Notes under the pieces: model-generated
Seen by the model: only the letters and a program-made list of their open reading frames with translations
The model's database searches: none
What the model was told of the DNA's origin: nothing
Source of the DNA: Bacteroidota bacterium
GTDB lineage: Bacteria; Bacteroidota; Bacteroidia; Chitinophagales; Chitinophagaceae
Length of the DNA: 64,000 nt
Direction: 5' to 3'
Assembly (NCBI GenBank): GCA_028875875.1
Contig: JAGWUV010000002.1
Span: forward strand, 95,337 to 159,336
Translations under genes and position numbers: made by a program
Shown here: one piece after another, positions 25,911 to 34,547 of the stretch
Numbering within the stretch: the first letter of the stretch is position 1
How the letters are laid out: the number at the start of each line of letters is the position of its first letter

Positions 25911-27404
25911 TTAGTTTCCAAGCCATTGCTTCATGGCAAGGAATACACCGTTTGTCCATCCAAAACCATCCTGGCCAGGATATTCACCACCACCTGCTTC
26001 GAGGTGTGTGTCTATTACATTGTACTTTTCCATGAATTTGCCAGTACGCCTATACACTTGTTCATTCAATGCAATCCACCTTTCCGCAATCTCTTTTGCC
26101 AGTGCTTGCTGTTGGTATTGTTGTAACCCTTTTACGGCCATCCATTGCAGTGGGGCCCAGCCGTTGGGTGCATCCCATTGCTGACCACTGAACAAAGGCG
26201 TGGTAACCAATCCGCCTTCTTTCAAAAAAATAGTTTTCAGTTGTGCTGTAATAAGATCCGCCTGTTGCTGAGTGGCTATTGAAAAATACATAGGGAATAC
26301 TGTTGCCAGTGTAGCATGACCGGTACTTTTTTGCCTGGGAAAATCATAATCTGTGAACAGTTGCAATGCCTCATCCCAGCAATATCGCTGTATTGCCTGT
26401 TTTCTTTTGTTAGCCATCTTGGCAAAAGCTTCTTCTTGTATCTTATCTAGCTTTAGCCGGTACGCCTCACACAATGTTTGCTCCAGGTAATACAACAGGC
26501 AGTTCAAATCAACCGGAATAATATCCGTGGTATGAATAGTGGCCAATGACAGGGGATCACTGCACCAGCGGCTGCTAAAATCCCATCCTGATTCTGCTGC
26601 AGCCCGCAGATGGCGGTACAGTTTATGTTGAGGCAGAACAGATGCATGCGACAATTCAACATCAACTTTATATGCTTCCGGCCTTGGCGAATCATATTCA
26701 TCCCAATACCTGTTCAATACAATATTTTCTTCCAGCCACACACAACGGTGTTGGGTTCTGTTTGCAGCATTCAACCCATCGGCGCCTTTCATCCAAAAAG
26801 CATATTCTTTTTCAAGTTGTGGCAGGTATTGCTGCAAAACATTATCTCCTTTCCCTGCCCGAAGTAACTGTACCATCAGGGCAAAGAAAGGTGGCTGCGA
26901 TCTTCCTAAAAAATAGGTTCTGTTACCGTTGGGTATATAACCGATATGATCAATGAGGTAAGCAAAATTGCTGATCATGTTTTCAACCAGATCCGATCTT
27001 CCCGATGCTTGTAACCCGAGCATGGTGAAATAGCTATCCCAATAATAAATCTCCCGAAACCGCCCGCCGGGAACAATATACGGATGCGGCAACGGAATAA
27101 GAGAAGACGACGACTGATTAAGATCGGCAGTTCTTGTTAACACCTGCCAAAGGCTTTGTAAATGTTCTTCAGCGGATGCTTCGGAAGAATGATATTCTTC
27201 TTTAGCAGCGGGTGGTATTTCAAAATGCTCCTGTATGAATTGCAGCAAACTAAAGCCAGGATTATGTTTCTCCTGATCAAACTTTTGTTGTATCAGGGCT
27301 AATTCTTCTTTAGCGATACAATCGGGAAAGGTTTTTCCATCGGGCAATAAGCCGCTCATTTGTACTTCGTGAAATAGTTCTTTTAAATCGTGTATGTTTT
27401 TCAC
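25911..27404 (-). CDS. treF: Cytoplasmic-type trehalase, GH37
   Basis: 497 residues. It hydrolyses trehalose to two glucose. Both GH37 signatures are present: PGGRFREIYYWDSYF (residues 112-126) and QWDAPNGWAPLQW (around 409-421). The catalytic Asp should be the one in the ADGLNAA..-type region or in the second half; I did not assign it. No signal peptide is visible, so the enzyme is cytoplasmic. It starts 23 bases after an MFS transporter gene, which suggests uptake followed by cleavage of trehalose. The symbol treF rests on the lack of a signal peptide. Confidence 0.9.
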   Translation of the reverse strand: MKNIHDLKELFHEVQMSGLLPDGKTFPDCIAKEELALIQQKFDQEKHNPGFSLLQFIQEHFEIPPAAKEEYHSSEASAEEHLQSLWQVLTRTADLNQSSSSLIPLPHPYIVPGGRFREIYYWDSYFTMLGLQASGRSDLVENMISNFAYLIDHIGYIPNGNRTYFLGRSQPPFFALMVQLLRAGKGDNVLQQYLPQLEKEYAFWMKGADGLNAANRTQHRCVWLEENIVLNRYWDEYDSPRPEAYKVDVELSHASVLPQHKLYRHLRAAAESGWDFSSRWCSDPLSLATIHTTDIIPVDLNCLLYYLEQTLCEAYRLKLDKIQEEAFAKMANKRKQAIQRYCWDEALQLFTDYDFPRQKSTGHATLATVFPMYFSIATQQQADLITAQLKTIFLKEGGLVTTPLFSGQQWDAPNGWAPLQWMAVKGLQQYQQQALAKEIAERWIALNEQVYRRTGKFMEKYNVIDTHLEAGGGEYPGQDGFGWTNGVFLAMKQWLGN

Positions 27405-27427
27405 AACCGCTCAATTATAAAATTGAA

Positions 27428-28708
27428 TTAATGAATAGATGATGAATGAAATGAAACTGTTTTACCGGAAACATTTTTTTGTTGCAGCTTCCTGAAAATG
27501 ATCAATGCAACGGCTAATACAATTACAGGAATCAAAGAAAAATAAAAAGCAGTTTGCCCGCCATAATGTTCAAAAATATTACCGGTAATAAGTGATCCTG
27601 TAGATCCGCCCAGTGCAGAAAAAACAATGATCAAGCCCGCCATCAGGCCATGTTGCGGCTTGGGCAAAGAACTTAAGATGACCGAGTTGATAGCAGGATA
27701 TACAGGCGCCAGCACCAGTCCGATTAAAGGAAATACAAAAGCGATCAATGGAACATCTTTTAACAATGTAATACCAGAACCTTTGTAACTGTTTAAGAAG
27801 TTTTTGATCTCGGGCATGGCAAACAGTACAAGGGCGGCTGCGAAGAATAAACAAATCAGCAACACGATAAGCCAATTCAATTTCTTTAATACCAAACCGG
27901 CAAGAAACCTGCCCAATGCTATAGAGCCCGAAAGTATGGCGGCCATTTGAATACTCAGCACTTCGCCCAGTTTTAATACATCGTGATTGAAAGTTGGTAG
28001 CCAGCTCATAATGCTTTGTTCGAGCAACACATAAAAGAAGGCACATACGATAAACACAAGTACCAGCGGAGACAATAAAAGCCGGAACATTCTTCCGATA
28101 TCCGCCAGCATATTCTCCGGATGCTCTGTTTTAGCGGCAGATTCATCCAAAGATGAAGTTAGCAACAACACAAATGCGGTTACCGTTATAGCACCGAGCA
28201 GGTAATATACCCGCAGCCATGCCGATGAACCCGGATTATCCTCATCAATGAACAAGGGGAAAACGAAATAGCTGATTACGATACCCACTCCAAAAAAAGA
28301 TTCTACAAAGTTCATCAGGCTGATATGTTCTTTTTCACTTGTTGTAATTAATCCGATAGAACCATACACCGACATTTTAATTAAAGCAAAACTCGATCCT
28401 ATGGAAGCAAATAACAGCTCTACCATCAATAAGCCATGTGTAAATGGCATGAGAAAGCAAATGATGCTGATAAAAGCCAAAGCAGTAAGCATAGCTTTTT
28501 TATAACCAATACGGGTAATAAATGAAGTGACCAAAAAAGAAACAATAGCTATACTCATGTCTTTAAAAGGTTCCAGCACCGCCACTTCCGATTTGGATAC
28601 ATGGTATGTTTTCTGCACCAGCAGTATTACGGTACCAACGCTGTTCAGCAGCATGGCAAATACAAAATAATTCAGGAAGAGGGAAAGCTTAATTTTCAAA
28701 TGACGCAT
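27428..28708 (-). CDS. MFS transporter, probably for the trehalase substrate
   Basis: 426 residues with about 12 hydrophobic segments in the 6+6 arrangement of the major facilitator superfamily. A charged central loop (DESAAKTEHPENM) separates the halves. The sequence near residue 65 (RIGYKKAM) fits the conserved cytoplasmic loop between TM2 and TM3. It sits 23 bases ahead of the trehalase gene on the same strand. Transport of trehalose or a related sugar is inferred from this pairing; the family itself is broad. Confidence 0.8.
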   Translation of the reverse strand: MRHLKIKLSLFLNYFVFAMLLNSVGTVILLVQKTYHVSKSEVAVLEPFKDMSIAIVSFLVTSFITRIGYKKAMLTALAFISIICFLMPFTHGLLMVELLFASIGSSFALIKMSVYGSIGLITTSEKEHISLMNFVESFFGVGIVISYFVFPLFIDEDNPGSSAWLRVYYLLGAITVTAFVLLLTSSLDESAAKTEHPENMLADIGRMFRLLLSPLVLVFIVCAFFYVLLEQSIMSWLPTFNHDVLKLGEVLSIQMAAILSGSIALGRFLAGLVLKKLNWLIVLLICLFFAAALVLFAMPEIKNFLNSYKGSGITLLKDVPLIAFVFPLIGLVLAPVYPAINSVILSSLPKPQHGLMAGLIIVFSALGGSTGSLITGNIFEHYGGQTAFYFSLIPVIVLAVALIIFRKLQQKNVSGKTVSFHSSSIH

Positions 28709-28780
28709 CGTTAGATATTTGATGGCTGAAAATACAGGTTAATTGATAGACCAGGAAGTAATCTTAATTCAAAATTTATT

Positions 28781-28809
28781 AAAAAAGAAACCCCGCTGAA
28801 AACGGGGTT
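28781..28809 (-). terminator. Terminator of the haloperoxidase/DoxX operon
   Basis: On the minus strand, AACCCCG pairs with CGGGGTT around a 7-base loop, followed by TCTTTTTT. It is 27 bases after the DUF417-like gene. Confidence 0.88.
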
Positions 28810-28835
28810 AGTTTGTGTAATTCAAAAACCATATA

Positions 28836-29303
28836 CTATTTTTTCTGTTTGAGAAAAACATAAAATACAGTTGCTGCGCTGGACAGAAACACTACATTCT
28901 TTACTATATACTGGCCAGGTAAGGTAAGTACACCTGTGGTTTGCCAAACATCATGCGGCAGATAAAACAAAGGCAGAAACGTAGTGAACATTTGCAGTGC
29001 AAATAAGGTGAAAGCCACTTTGGTAACACCGGGTATAAGCCATAAGATACCAATGGTACATTCTACTATACCCAATAGAAACATAAATGTTTGAATAGGG
29101 ATATACCGTACAATGGTAACATCATGCAAGCTGGTTACCAATGGCTCAGCGGGAGAAGCATGTATTAACTTTAAAAAGCCAAACCATAAAAAGCAGGTTG
29201 CCAAAGCCAGGCGGTTAGCCCAAATGATCTTAGTAAACACCAGTGCAGTGCTCTGTTCATAGATTTCGTTTTTCTGTTGGTCTGTTACATAATGCTGTAT
29301 CAT
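28836..29303 (-). CDS. DUF417/DoxX-superfamily small membrane protein
   Basis: 155 residues with four hydrophobic helices. LALATCFLWFGFLKLIHASP near residue 33, the mid region MFLLGIVECTIGILWLIPG and the late PGQYIVKNVVFLSSAATV resemble the YkgB/DUF417 family, a relative of DoxX. Members are four-helix inner-membrane proteins of uncertain function, some linked to quinone or redox chemistry. It is the last gene of a five-gene minus-strand row and is followed by a strong terminator. Confidence 0.7.
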   Translation of the reverse strand: MIQHYVTDQQKNEIYEQSTALVFTKIIWANRLALATCFLWFGFLKLIHASPAEPLVTSLHDVTIVRYIPIQTFMFLLGIVECTIGILWLIPGVTKVAFTLFALQMFTTFLPLFYLPHDVWQTTGVLTLPGQYIVKNVVFLSSAATVFYVFLKQKK

Positions 29304-29385
29304 AGTATAGTAGTTATAAGGGTTACAAAAATTAATGAGTGAATAAGATATTCTTTATACGGCTATTTTTAATGATGAAACTGAA

Positions 29386-30201
29386 TCAGGTACTTAAGGT
29401 GTTTCTTACCAAAATTGCATCTCTCCTATTTATTTTTTGATTTGAAGAGTATTCCAAAATCAGTAAAAGAGCCAATAAAGTTCCATAGCTACCTCCCCGT
29501 TCAATCCATTCAAATAACTCATATTTTGGATAAAATAGTTCGCTTAACATCTTCCATACAAAAAAAGAAAAGACCAAAATGCGGAAGGGCTTTATTAAAA
29601 TAAACAATGCACCAAATACTTCTGCTAAGCCTATCCATAAAGCAGTTTTATCAGGATTAGAAAGGCCTATATAAGCGTATTGGTCTAACAAGGCTTTTTT
29701 ATCAATTAAGTTCAACCAGCCATGTCCTGCTAAAAGAAGAAAAACTATTATTCTAAGCTGATCCTTAAGTAAATACTGCCTTTTAAAATCTATTTCACCA
29801 TTAAGTTGAATAGGAGAAAATAACTCTTTGAAGTTTTTTGGAAGGCCTGCTAAAATTAATAGTGCCATTGGAGCTCCAAAATTACCTGCACGCTCAATAA
29901 GCTCTGCAAACGGTTCACCGGAAAGTGGCCTTAAAGAGGCAGTACATATTCCCCAGATTACCAGCCAGAGTGCAATTATCCTCATTGGTCTGAATAGCAT
30001 TATTACACCCAGTAATACATCTATTGCGCCAACCCATGGCATTAGTGAATATGAAAGAGTATGATCAATACCAAATACAGCAAAGTAGTTACACCATATG
30101 GGTTTTGTTATAATACCAAATGATCCATGCCCTATAAAACACATGGCTACTGAAATACAAAGCACATGAAGTATATAATTTTCAACCTTATAGTTACTCA
30201 T
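29386..30201 (-). CDS. Internally duplicated DoxX-like membrane protein
   Basis: 271 residues made of two similar halves of about 125 residues, each with four helices. Half one runs GHGSFGI ... VGAIDVLLGVIMLFRPMRI ... LIERAGNFGAPMALLIL. Half two runs GHGWLNL ... GLAEVFGALFILIKPFRIL ... WIERGGSYGTLLALLLI. The arrangement fits two fused DoxX-like domains, an inner-membrane fold. It lies 47 bases after the haloperoxidase-like gene and 82 before the DUF417-like gene. The base composition of this gene looks more AT-rich than its neighbours, by eye. Confidence 0.65.
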   Translation of the reverse strand: MSNYKVENYILHVLCISVAMCFIGHGSFGIITKPIWCNYFAVFGIDHTLSYSLMPWVGAIDVLLGVIMLFRPMRIIALWLVIWGICTASLRPLSGEPFAELIERAGNFGAPMALLILAGLPKNFKELFSPIQLNGEIDFKRQYLLKDQLRIIVFLLLAGHGWLNLIDKKALLDQYAYIGLSNPDKTALWIGLAEVFGALFILIKPFRILVFSFFVWKMLSELFYPKYELFEWIERGGSYGTLLALLLILEYSSNQKINRRDAILVRNTLST

Positions 30202-30248
30202 TTTTATATTTTTTTAAATTCAGAAACTGAGTTTTTCAAACAGACATT

Positions 30249-31799
30249 TTATTCTGCGCCATCTGTTTTAGCTCTTGCTACAGCATAATTGCCAACACTT
30301 GCCCCAACCAGCAAACCCACATTACAATCGCTTCTATAATGTAAGCCACCTACCAGCCGTGATAAAGAGGCTTCATTTGCCATAGCCGTATAACTACCGG
30401 CTTTTTCAGGAATTATATGCCCTAAAATAGTTGCAGCAGCACCACTGAATGTAGAATGACCTGAAATGTAGGAAGGGAAATTAGGTACGCCGGTTAATGT
30501 TTTAATATCTGAGTCCAATTGTGTTGGCCTGGCATTGTAATAAAAATATTTTGTATCCCAGCAAACGATAGCGGCATCCATGAGTGACATATTCAGTAAT
30601 GCCATATTCCTTGCCCATCGTACTTCGCTAAAATTCTTCGGTATAAAATCTTCTGAAGCAATAGCATTCCAGTGCCCCGGAGGTGTATAAGTACTGATAC
30701 CATCTGCCCAAAAATGTACTATCCTGATATGTTCCCTGGAAGGGTTTTTTACATAATTATATACTTCCTGGGTTTCTTGTCTCATTTGATCACTATGTGT
30801 AGCAGGAGGAGGACCAGGGCGTAAGGCCGCTACCGTTGTTGTATCAAAGAGGAAAGGCGTAATCTTTCCGAACAATGGCAACATGGGAGGTCTTTTGGGT
30901 ATTTCTAAACTATACCATGGTACTTCTCCTTTTGCAATAGTTTTAGTTTCCAGGTTCGCCCAATCCGTTGGTGTTCCTACTGCCTTACCTGCATTATCAA
31001 CTTTGGCACGGGCAATAAATTGCTGAGCCACTTGTCTTCCCAAAGCTTCCCCTGCAGTAATATCACTCCGCGTGGCAGTTCCGGAAATCATGGCACTTGT
31101 TTCTGCCTCATATAAATTTTGCTGAACATACGATATTTCATCAGGAAACAAGAGTTTCATCATTTCTGCTGTAACCCCTGCTACCACCGCTGCTTCGGAA
31201 GGATATGAGGGAAGCGTAGTTGATCCAGTTTGAGCTTTTACAGTTGGATCAACAGAATAAGGTTGGGGCCTATTGTATAATTTTTTATAGTACCAGCAAG
31301 CTATCAAAGCATCGTATTGAGCGGCGCTTATATAAGCATAAGCCCTTGCAGCATAAGGCGGATTTGCAAATGGAAACAAAGGATAGGCAAATGGATTAGC
31401 TGCACTTGGAATAGGATAGCTACCATCTGGATTTTGATAGGCAGGAATATTATATTTTGTAACCAAATCCCTCATAATTTCATTCCAGCGCAATACATTC
31501 CCGGCACTCCAGTACTTCATTTTTTCTACCTGTTCACCTGTCATATTTTTTTGATAGCCTTTAAGTTCATCTAGCTCAGCCAGGTATTCAGCTGATGTTG
31601 TTGCTACCGGCGCAGGTACAGAAAAAGTATCAGGACGTGACATTAAAACCGGTTTCCAGGTTCCGGCATTCAAATCGATATTCTGAGGATTGAGCGGCGC
31701 TAAGTTATCTGTTCTTCCTGGAATATTTTTTTTACAAGAACTAACTGTTATCGCTGTAATAGCAGTGAGTACATAATAAAATATATTTATCTTTCTCAT
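30249..31799 (-). CDS. PAP2/vanadium-haloperoxidase-like lipoprotein (second copy)
   Basis: 516 residues with a lipoprotein signal (lipobox VSSC, Cys22). The C-terminal half has the acid-phosphatase/haloperoxidase active-site order: YNARPTQLD, FPSYISGHSTFS and SRLVGGLHYRSD, with both catalytic histidines. The N-terminal half holds a degenerate echo, YNRPQPYSVD then LPSYPSEAAV, in which the GH of the active site is replaced by EA. Such enzymes bind vanadate and oxidise halides with peroxide, or act as phosphatases. Which applies here is not visible. It lies between an outer-membrane barrel and a DoxX-like gene. Confidence 0.78.
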   Translation of the reverse strand: MRKINIFYYVLTAITAITVSSCKKNIPGRTDNLAPLNPQNIDLNAGTWKPVLMSRPDTFSVPAPVATTSAEYLAELDELKGYQKNMTGEQVEKMKYWSAGNVLRWNEIMRDLVTKYNIPAYQNPDGSYPIPSAANPFAYPLFPFANPPYAARAYAYISAAQYDALIACWYYKKLYNRPQPYSVDPTVKAQTGSTTLPSYPSEAAVVAGVTAEMMKLLFPDEISYVQQNLYEAETSAMISGTATRSDITAGEALGRQVAQQFIARAKVDNAGKAVGTPTDWANLETKTIAKGEVPWYSLEIPKRPPMLPLFGKITPFLFDTTTVAALRPGPPPATHSDQMRQETQEVYNYVKNPSREHIRIVHFWADGISTYTPPGHWNAIASEDFIPKNFSEVRWARNMALLNMSLMDAAIVCWDTKYFYYNARPTQLDSDIKTLTGVPNFPSYISGHSTFSGAAATILGHIIPEKAGSYTAMANEASLSRLVGGLHYRSDCNVGLLVGASVGNYAVARAKTDGAE

Positions 31800-31827
31800 G
31801 TTAATTTAAATTAGTTTGGTTGATGAC

Positions 31828-32790
31828 TTACTTCTTACTATCAGAATCACTTTCTTTCTTATGATGTGTAAAATCCAAAATGTAGAATACACCAATATTA
31901 AACCCTGTAGCTTGTCCTACATTTCTTCCTGCAATAACATAGTTTGCCCCACCTGTTAAAGAAAGGCCTAATACTTTCTGAATCTCATATTTGAAATTTG
32001 TACCAATGGTAGTTATGTTCATTTGATTGCTGGGGAAAGGCATATCATTTTTACGAATATCGAAGCCTCCTAAAGTTTTCATATCAGTTATCAAAGCCTC
32101 TGCAATCAATCGGTCGCTTCTGTAGCCGGTTCTTAACTGAATCGTATTTACATCGGGCATTTGAACTTCATTGCTTAGAATGAGATCAGTATTATCGTAA
32201 TAAGAAGAACGATCTATAGTAATATTACTTCTGTAAGTATAGGTCTCGGAACCAGTAACGAAAAAATTGTTAAGCTGGTAATCAAGCATCAGCTTAGCTG
32301 AAAGTGTTTTACTTTTTAATCCAATGGAAAGCGGTAAATAATCAACTACATAATTATGCGTAGGAGCTGAAGCGCCACCCAACAAATACAAAGAAAAGGT
32401 ACCTTTTCCGAGGTCTTTTTCTACAGGCATCCACTTTACCCAAAGCGACAAGTCCTGTACTCCCTTCATACCATGTAATGTTCCTGCGGAAGCCTGTGTT
32501 TGAACATATGGAAGTCCAAAAAGTATATTCAGCTTACTGCTCACCCCATAATTACCCATAACGGCAAGCATCTGAGTTGATACAGTTCCAAGGTTCTGAT
32601 TATCCCTTTTAAAAGTGCCTTCCCAATAATGATCCCAGCTACTATGACTGTACATAAGGCCAGAACATAAGTTGTTCTTACCCATCATTATTGCATCATC
32701 TGTTGTTTGAGAAAAAGAAGTTATGGCAAAGAGATGGCTGCATATGCATAACAAGATGCATACGCCATGCGATTTAGATTTAAATTTCAT
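31828..32790 (-). CDS. Outer-membrane beta-barrel protein
   Basis: 320 residues. The N-terminal signal peptide ends near residue 28 (ITSFSQ). The rest is alternating, aromatic-rich strands (GVQDLSLWVKWMP, SLYLLGGASAPT, LGLSLTGGANYVIAG) and ends in a barrel-like strand NIGVFYILDF followed by a charged tail. It resembles the 'MetA-pathway of phenol degradation' type of putative transporter barrel. It is enclosed by the two haloperoxidase-like lipoproteins, 28 bases before the second, which suggests a joint function. The specific role is unknown. Confidence 0.7.
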   Translation of the reverse strand: MKFKSKSHGVCILLCICSHLFAITSFSQTTDDAIMMGKNNLCSGLMYSHSSWDHYWEGTFKRDNQNLGTVSTQMLAVMGNYGVSSKLNILFGLPYVQTQASAGTLHGMKGVQDLSLWVKWMPVEKDLGKGTFSLYLLGGASAPTHNYVVDYLPLSIGLKSKTLSAKLMLDYQLNNFFVTGSETYTYRSNITIDRSSYYDNTDLILSNEVQMPDVNTIQLRTGYRSDRLIAEALITDMKTLGGFDIRKNDMPFPSNQMNITTIGTNFKYEIQKVLGLSLTGGANYVIAGRNVGQATGFNIGVFYILDFTHHKKESDSDSKK

Positions 32791-32829
32791 GGTGTTTAAA
32801 TAATTAGTAAACGAAAAGTTTAAGAATGT

Positions 32830-32851
32830 CCCCGTTGTAGAAACAACGGGG
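32830..32851 (-). terminator. Strong hairpin between first haloperoxidase and barrel genes
   Basis: CCCCGTTGT pairs perfectly with ACAACGGGG around a 4-base loop. There is no real T-run on either side, so it may be an RNA-processing or stability element within the operon more than a full stop. Confidence 0.55.
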
Positions 32852-32898
32852 TCGCTTGTCTATAAACCTATATTGTATCCGAAAAAGTTTAGCTTAAT

Positions 32899-34227
32899 TT
32901 ATTTTTTCATTTTCAGTTTTGACACCACATAGTCTCCTACTTTGGTACCCATGCTATGTGCAATTTCATTGGAATGGAAATAATGTATCCCGCCATAAAA
33001 ACGTGCATAAACGTTCTCATTCGCTGCATCCCTGAAAGATTTATACGACCTGTTTTTGATACCGAATTCCAACTCAGTGCTATCTGTGTAAGGAATATTA
33101 TCACCGAAAACACTTGTTAATGCTTCAGCAGCAGAAGCAGAGATCGTACAATGCCCACAAGTATATTCAGGGAAGGAAGGTGTTTGTAAATGCGGCCTCC
33201 AGTTAAGATCCAGATACCTGTTGATCACAGTTTCAGGCCTTACGGTATTGTAAGTGTATTTAACCCACCAGCACTGAATAAATGCATCGAAAAGAGCAAT
33301 ACCCGTCTTCGCAAAGGCATATACCGTTGTAGGAAAATCTGCCTTTGTTGTTTTAGCAGCAATGCCTACCACACTCATCCAGTGACCTGAAGGAGAGAAC
33401 TTTTTGCTGCCAAACATAATATGACCTGATACATTCATTTTAAACGGATTATCATCCCAGAAATCTGCAATATGAGCCTGTTCTTCAGTTAAGCTGTCAA
33501 CTGCATTCTTAATCTTGGTCACCTGCTTGTAATAATCACTGTTCTTATCAGTGATGTTAAATGCATAAGGTGGTGGTGGCATAAATAAGTTGGCACTGTC
33601 AATAACCATGGGCCTTATTTCTTTCCAGTGTGGTTCTGTTGCGGAAGCATACATAGGTGGTGTAGGCACCCAACGGCCAGGAACATCCATTACGGTATAT
33701 TTTTCCGCTCCTCTTGTTTCAAGATAGTTGTCTTTTTTACTCCAGCGAACGATAGAGGCGCTAACACTATCTGCTAATTCTTTGGATGCTTTTTCTACAT
33801 CTTCAGGCAAGCCTTTATCCCTGGCTATTCGCAGAATACTATCCTGGTATTGCTGCATACTTCCCTCGGGAAAAGTAACTGACTCACCTACTTTGATGTA
33901 TGATAATAAAGCGGCTAACTCATAATCTGTTTTTGGATTTTTGGACGATGGCAATGCAATATGCGTAAGCCCTTTTAACTGCCCGGCTAAAGACTGGTAC
34001 TGGTTGGGATAACCTTGAACGATCACTTCATAAGCAGCTATGGCAGCATATGTATAGTTACGTGCAGCCACCATTGGCGGAAAATTATTACCCATTACAA
34101 CAGTATTCAGTTCATGAACCGTATTACAGAACAAAATAGGATCATGCAAATAGTTTTTGTATTCTGTACTTTTCTTACAAGAGTATAAGCCTGTTACTAC
34201 TACGATACAAAGAATCAGTTTTTTCAT
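32899..34227 (-). CDS. Vanadium-dependent haloperoxidase-like lipoprotein (first copy)
   Basis: 442 residues from the ATG at 34227, which gives a lipoprotein signal (MKKLILCIVVVTGLYSC, Cys17). Upstream in-frame residues are not needed. Active-site motifs occur in order: VRPETVINRY, TPSFPEYTCGHCTIS and ARFYGGIHYFHSNE, with both histidines; the usual Asp after the second His is replaced (HSNE), a common form in Bacteroidota. The long helical N-terminal part (FCNTVHELNTVVMGNN) is that of the VHPO family. It is the first gene of the operon, with two palindromes in its upstream region. Confidence 0.82.
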   Translation of the reverse strand: MKKLILCIVVVTGLYSCKKSTEYKNYLHDPILFCNTVHELNTVVMGNNFPPMVAARNYTYAAIAAYEVIVQGYPNQYQSLAGQLKGLTHIALPSSKNPKTDYELAALLSYIKVGESVTFPEGSMQQYQDSILRIARDKGLPEDVEKASKELADSVSASIVRWSKKDNYLETRGAEKYTVMDVPGRWVPTPPMYASATEPHWKEIRPMVIDSANLFMPPPPYAFNITDKNSDYYKQVTKIKNAVDSLTEEQAHIADFWDDNPFKMNVSGHIMFGSKKFSPSGHWMSVVGIAAKTTKADFPTTVYAFAKTGIALFDAFIQCWWVKYTYNTVRPETVINRYLDLNWRPHLQTPSFPEYTCGHCTISASAAEALTSVFGDNIPYTDSTELEFGIKNRSYKSFRDAANENVYARFYGGIHYFHSNEIAHSMGTKVGDYVVSKLKMKK

Positions 34228-34547
34228 GCTGAGGTTTTTATAGACAAATAAAAATTGAAACAAGTTATTAATATAAAACGAAACCACTGTTTTATCAACA
34301 GTTAAGGCATCAACTGCTACAGCAGTTAATGGAGATACAATGTTTTACAAATGAAAATGAAAGAAATAAAATATTTTACTGCCTAAGCTTCAATTGTACT
34401 TCTTTAATAGAATAGTATTAAGCCTTTACGACAAATGCTTGCTTATATGCATTTGTGTACCCTTTGTGTTTTCTTATGCAAAGAGAAAGTGTTATTAGCC
34501 TAACCTAAATAAGAAAGTAAATGAGTAGACAATAAAAGGAATGGAGT
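34228..34547. promoter_or_regulatory. Upstream region of the haloperoxidase operon with two palindromes
   Basis: 320 bases without a credible gene. Two neighbouring inverted repeats lie 60-100 bases before the start codon: ACTGTT-TTATC-AACAGT (34286-34302) and AACTGCT-AC-AGCAGTT (34312-34327). They may be regulator sites. The rest is AT-rich and shows no further structure that I can support. Confidence 0.4.

Noticed and set aside
27579..28046. 155-codon minus-strand frame inside the MFS gene
   Set aside because: It is an alternative frame of the transporter gene, which has the expected TM pattern.
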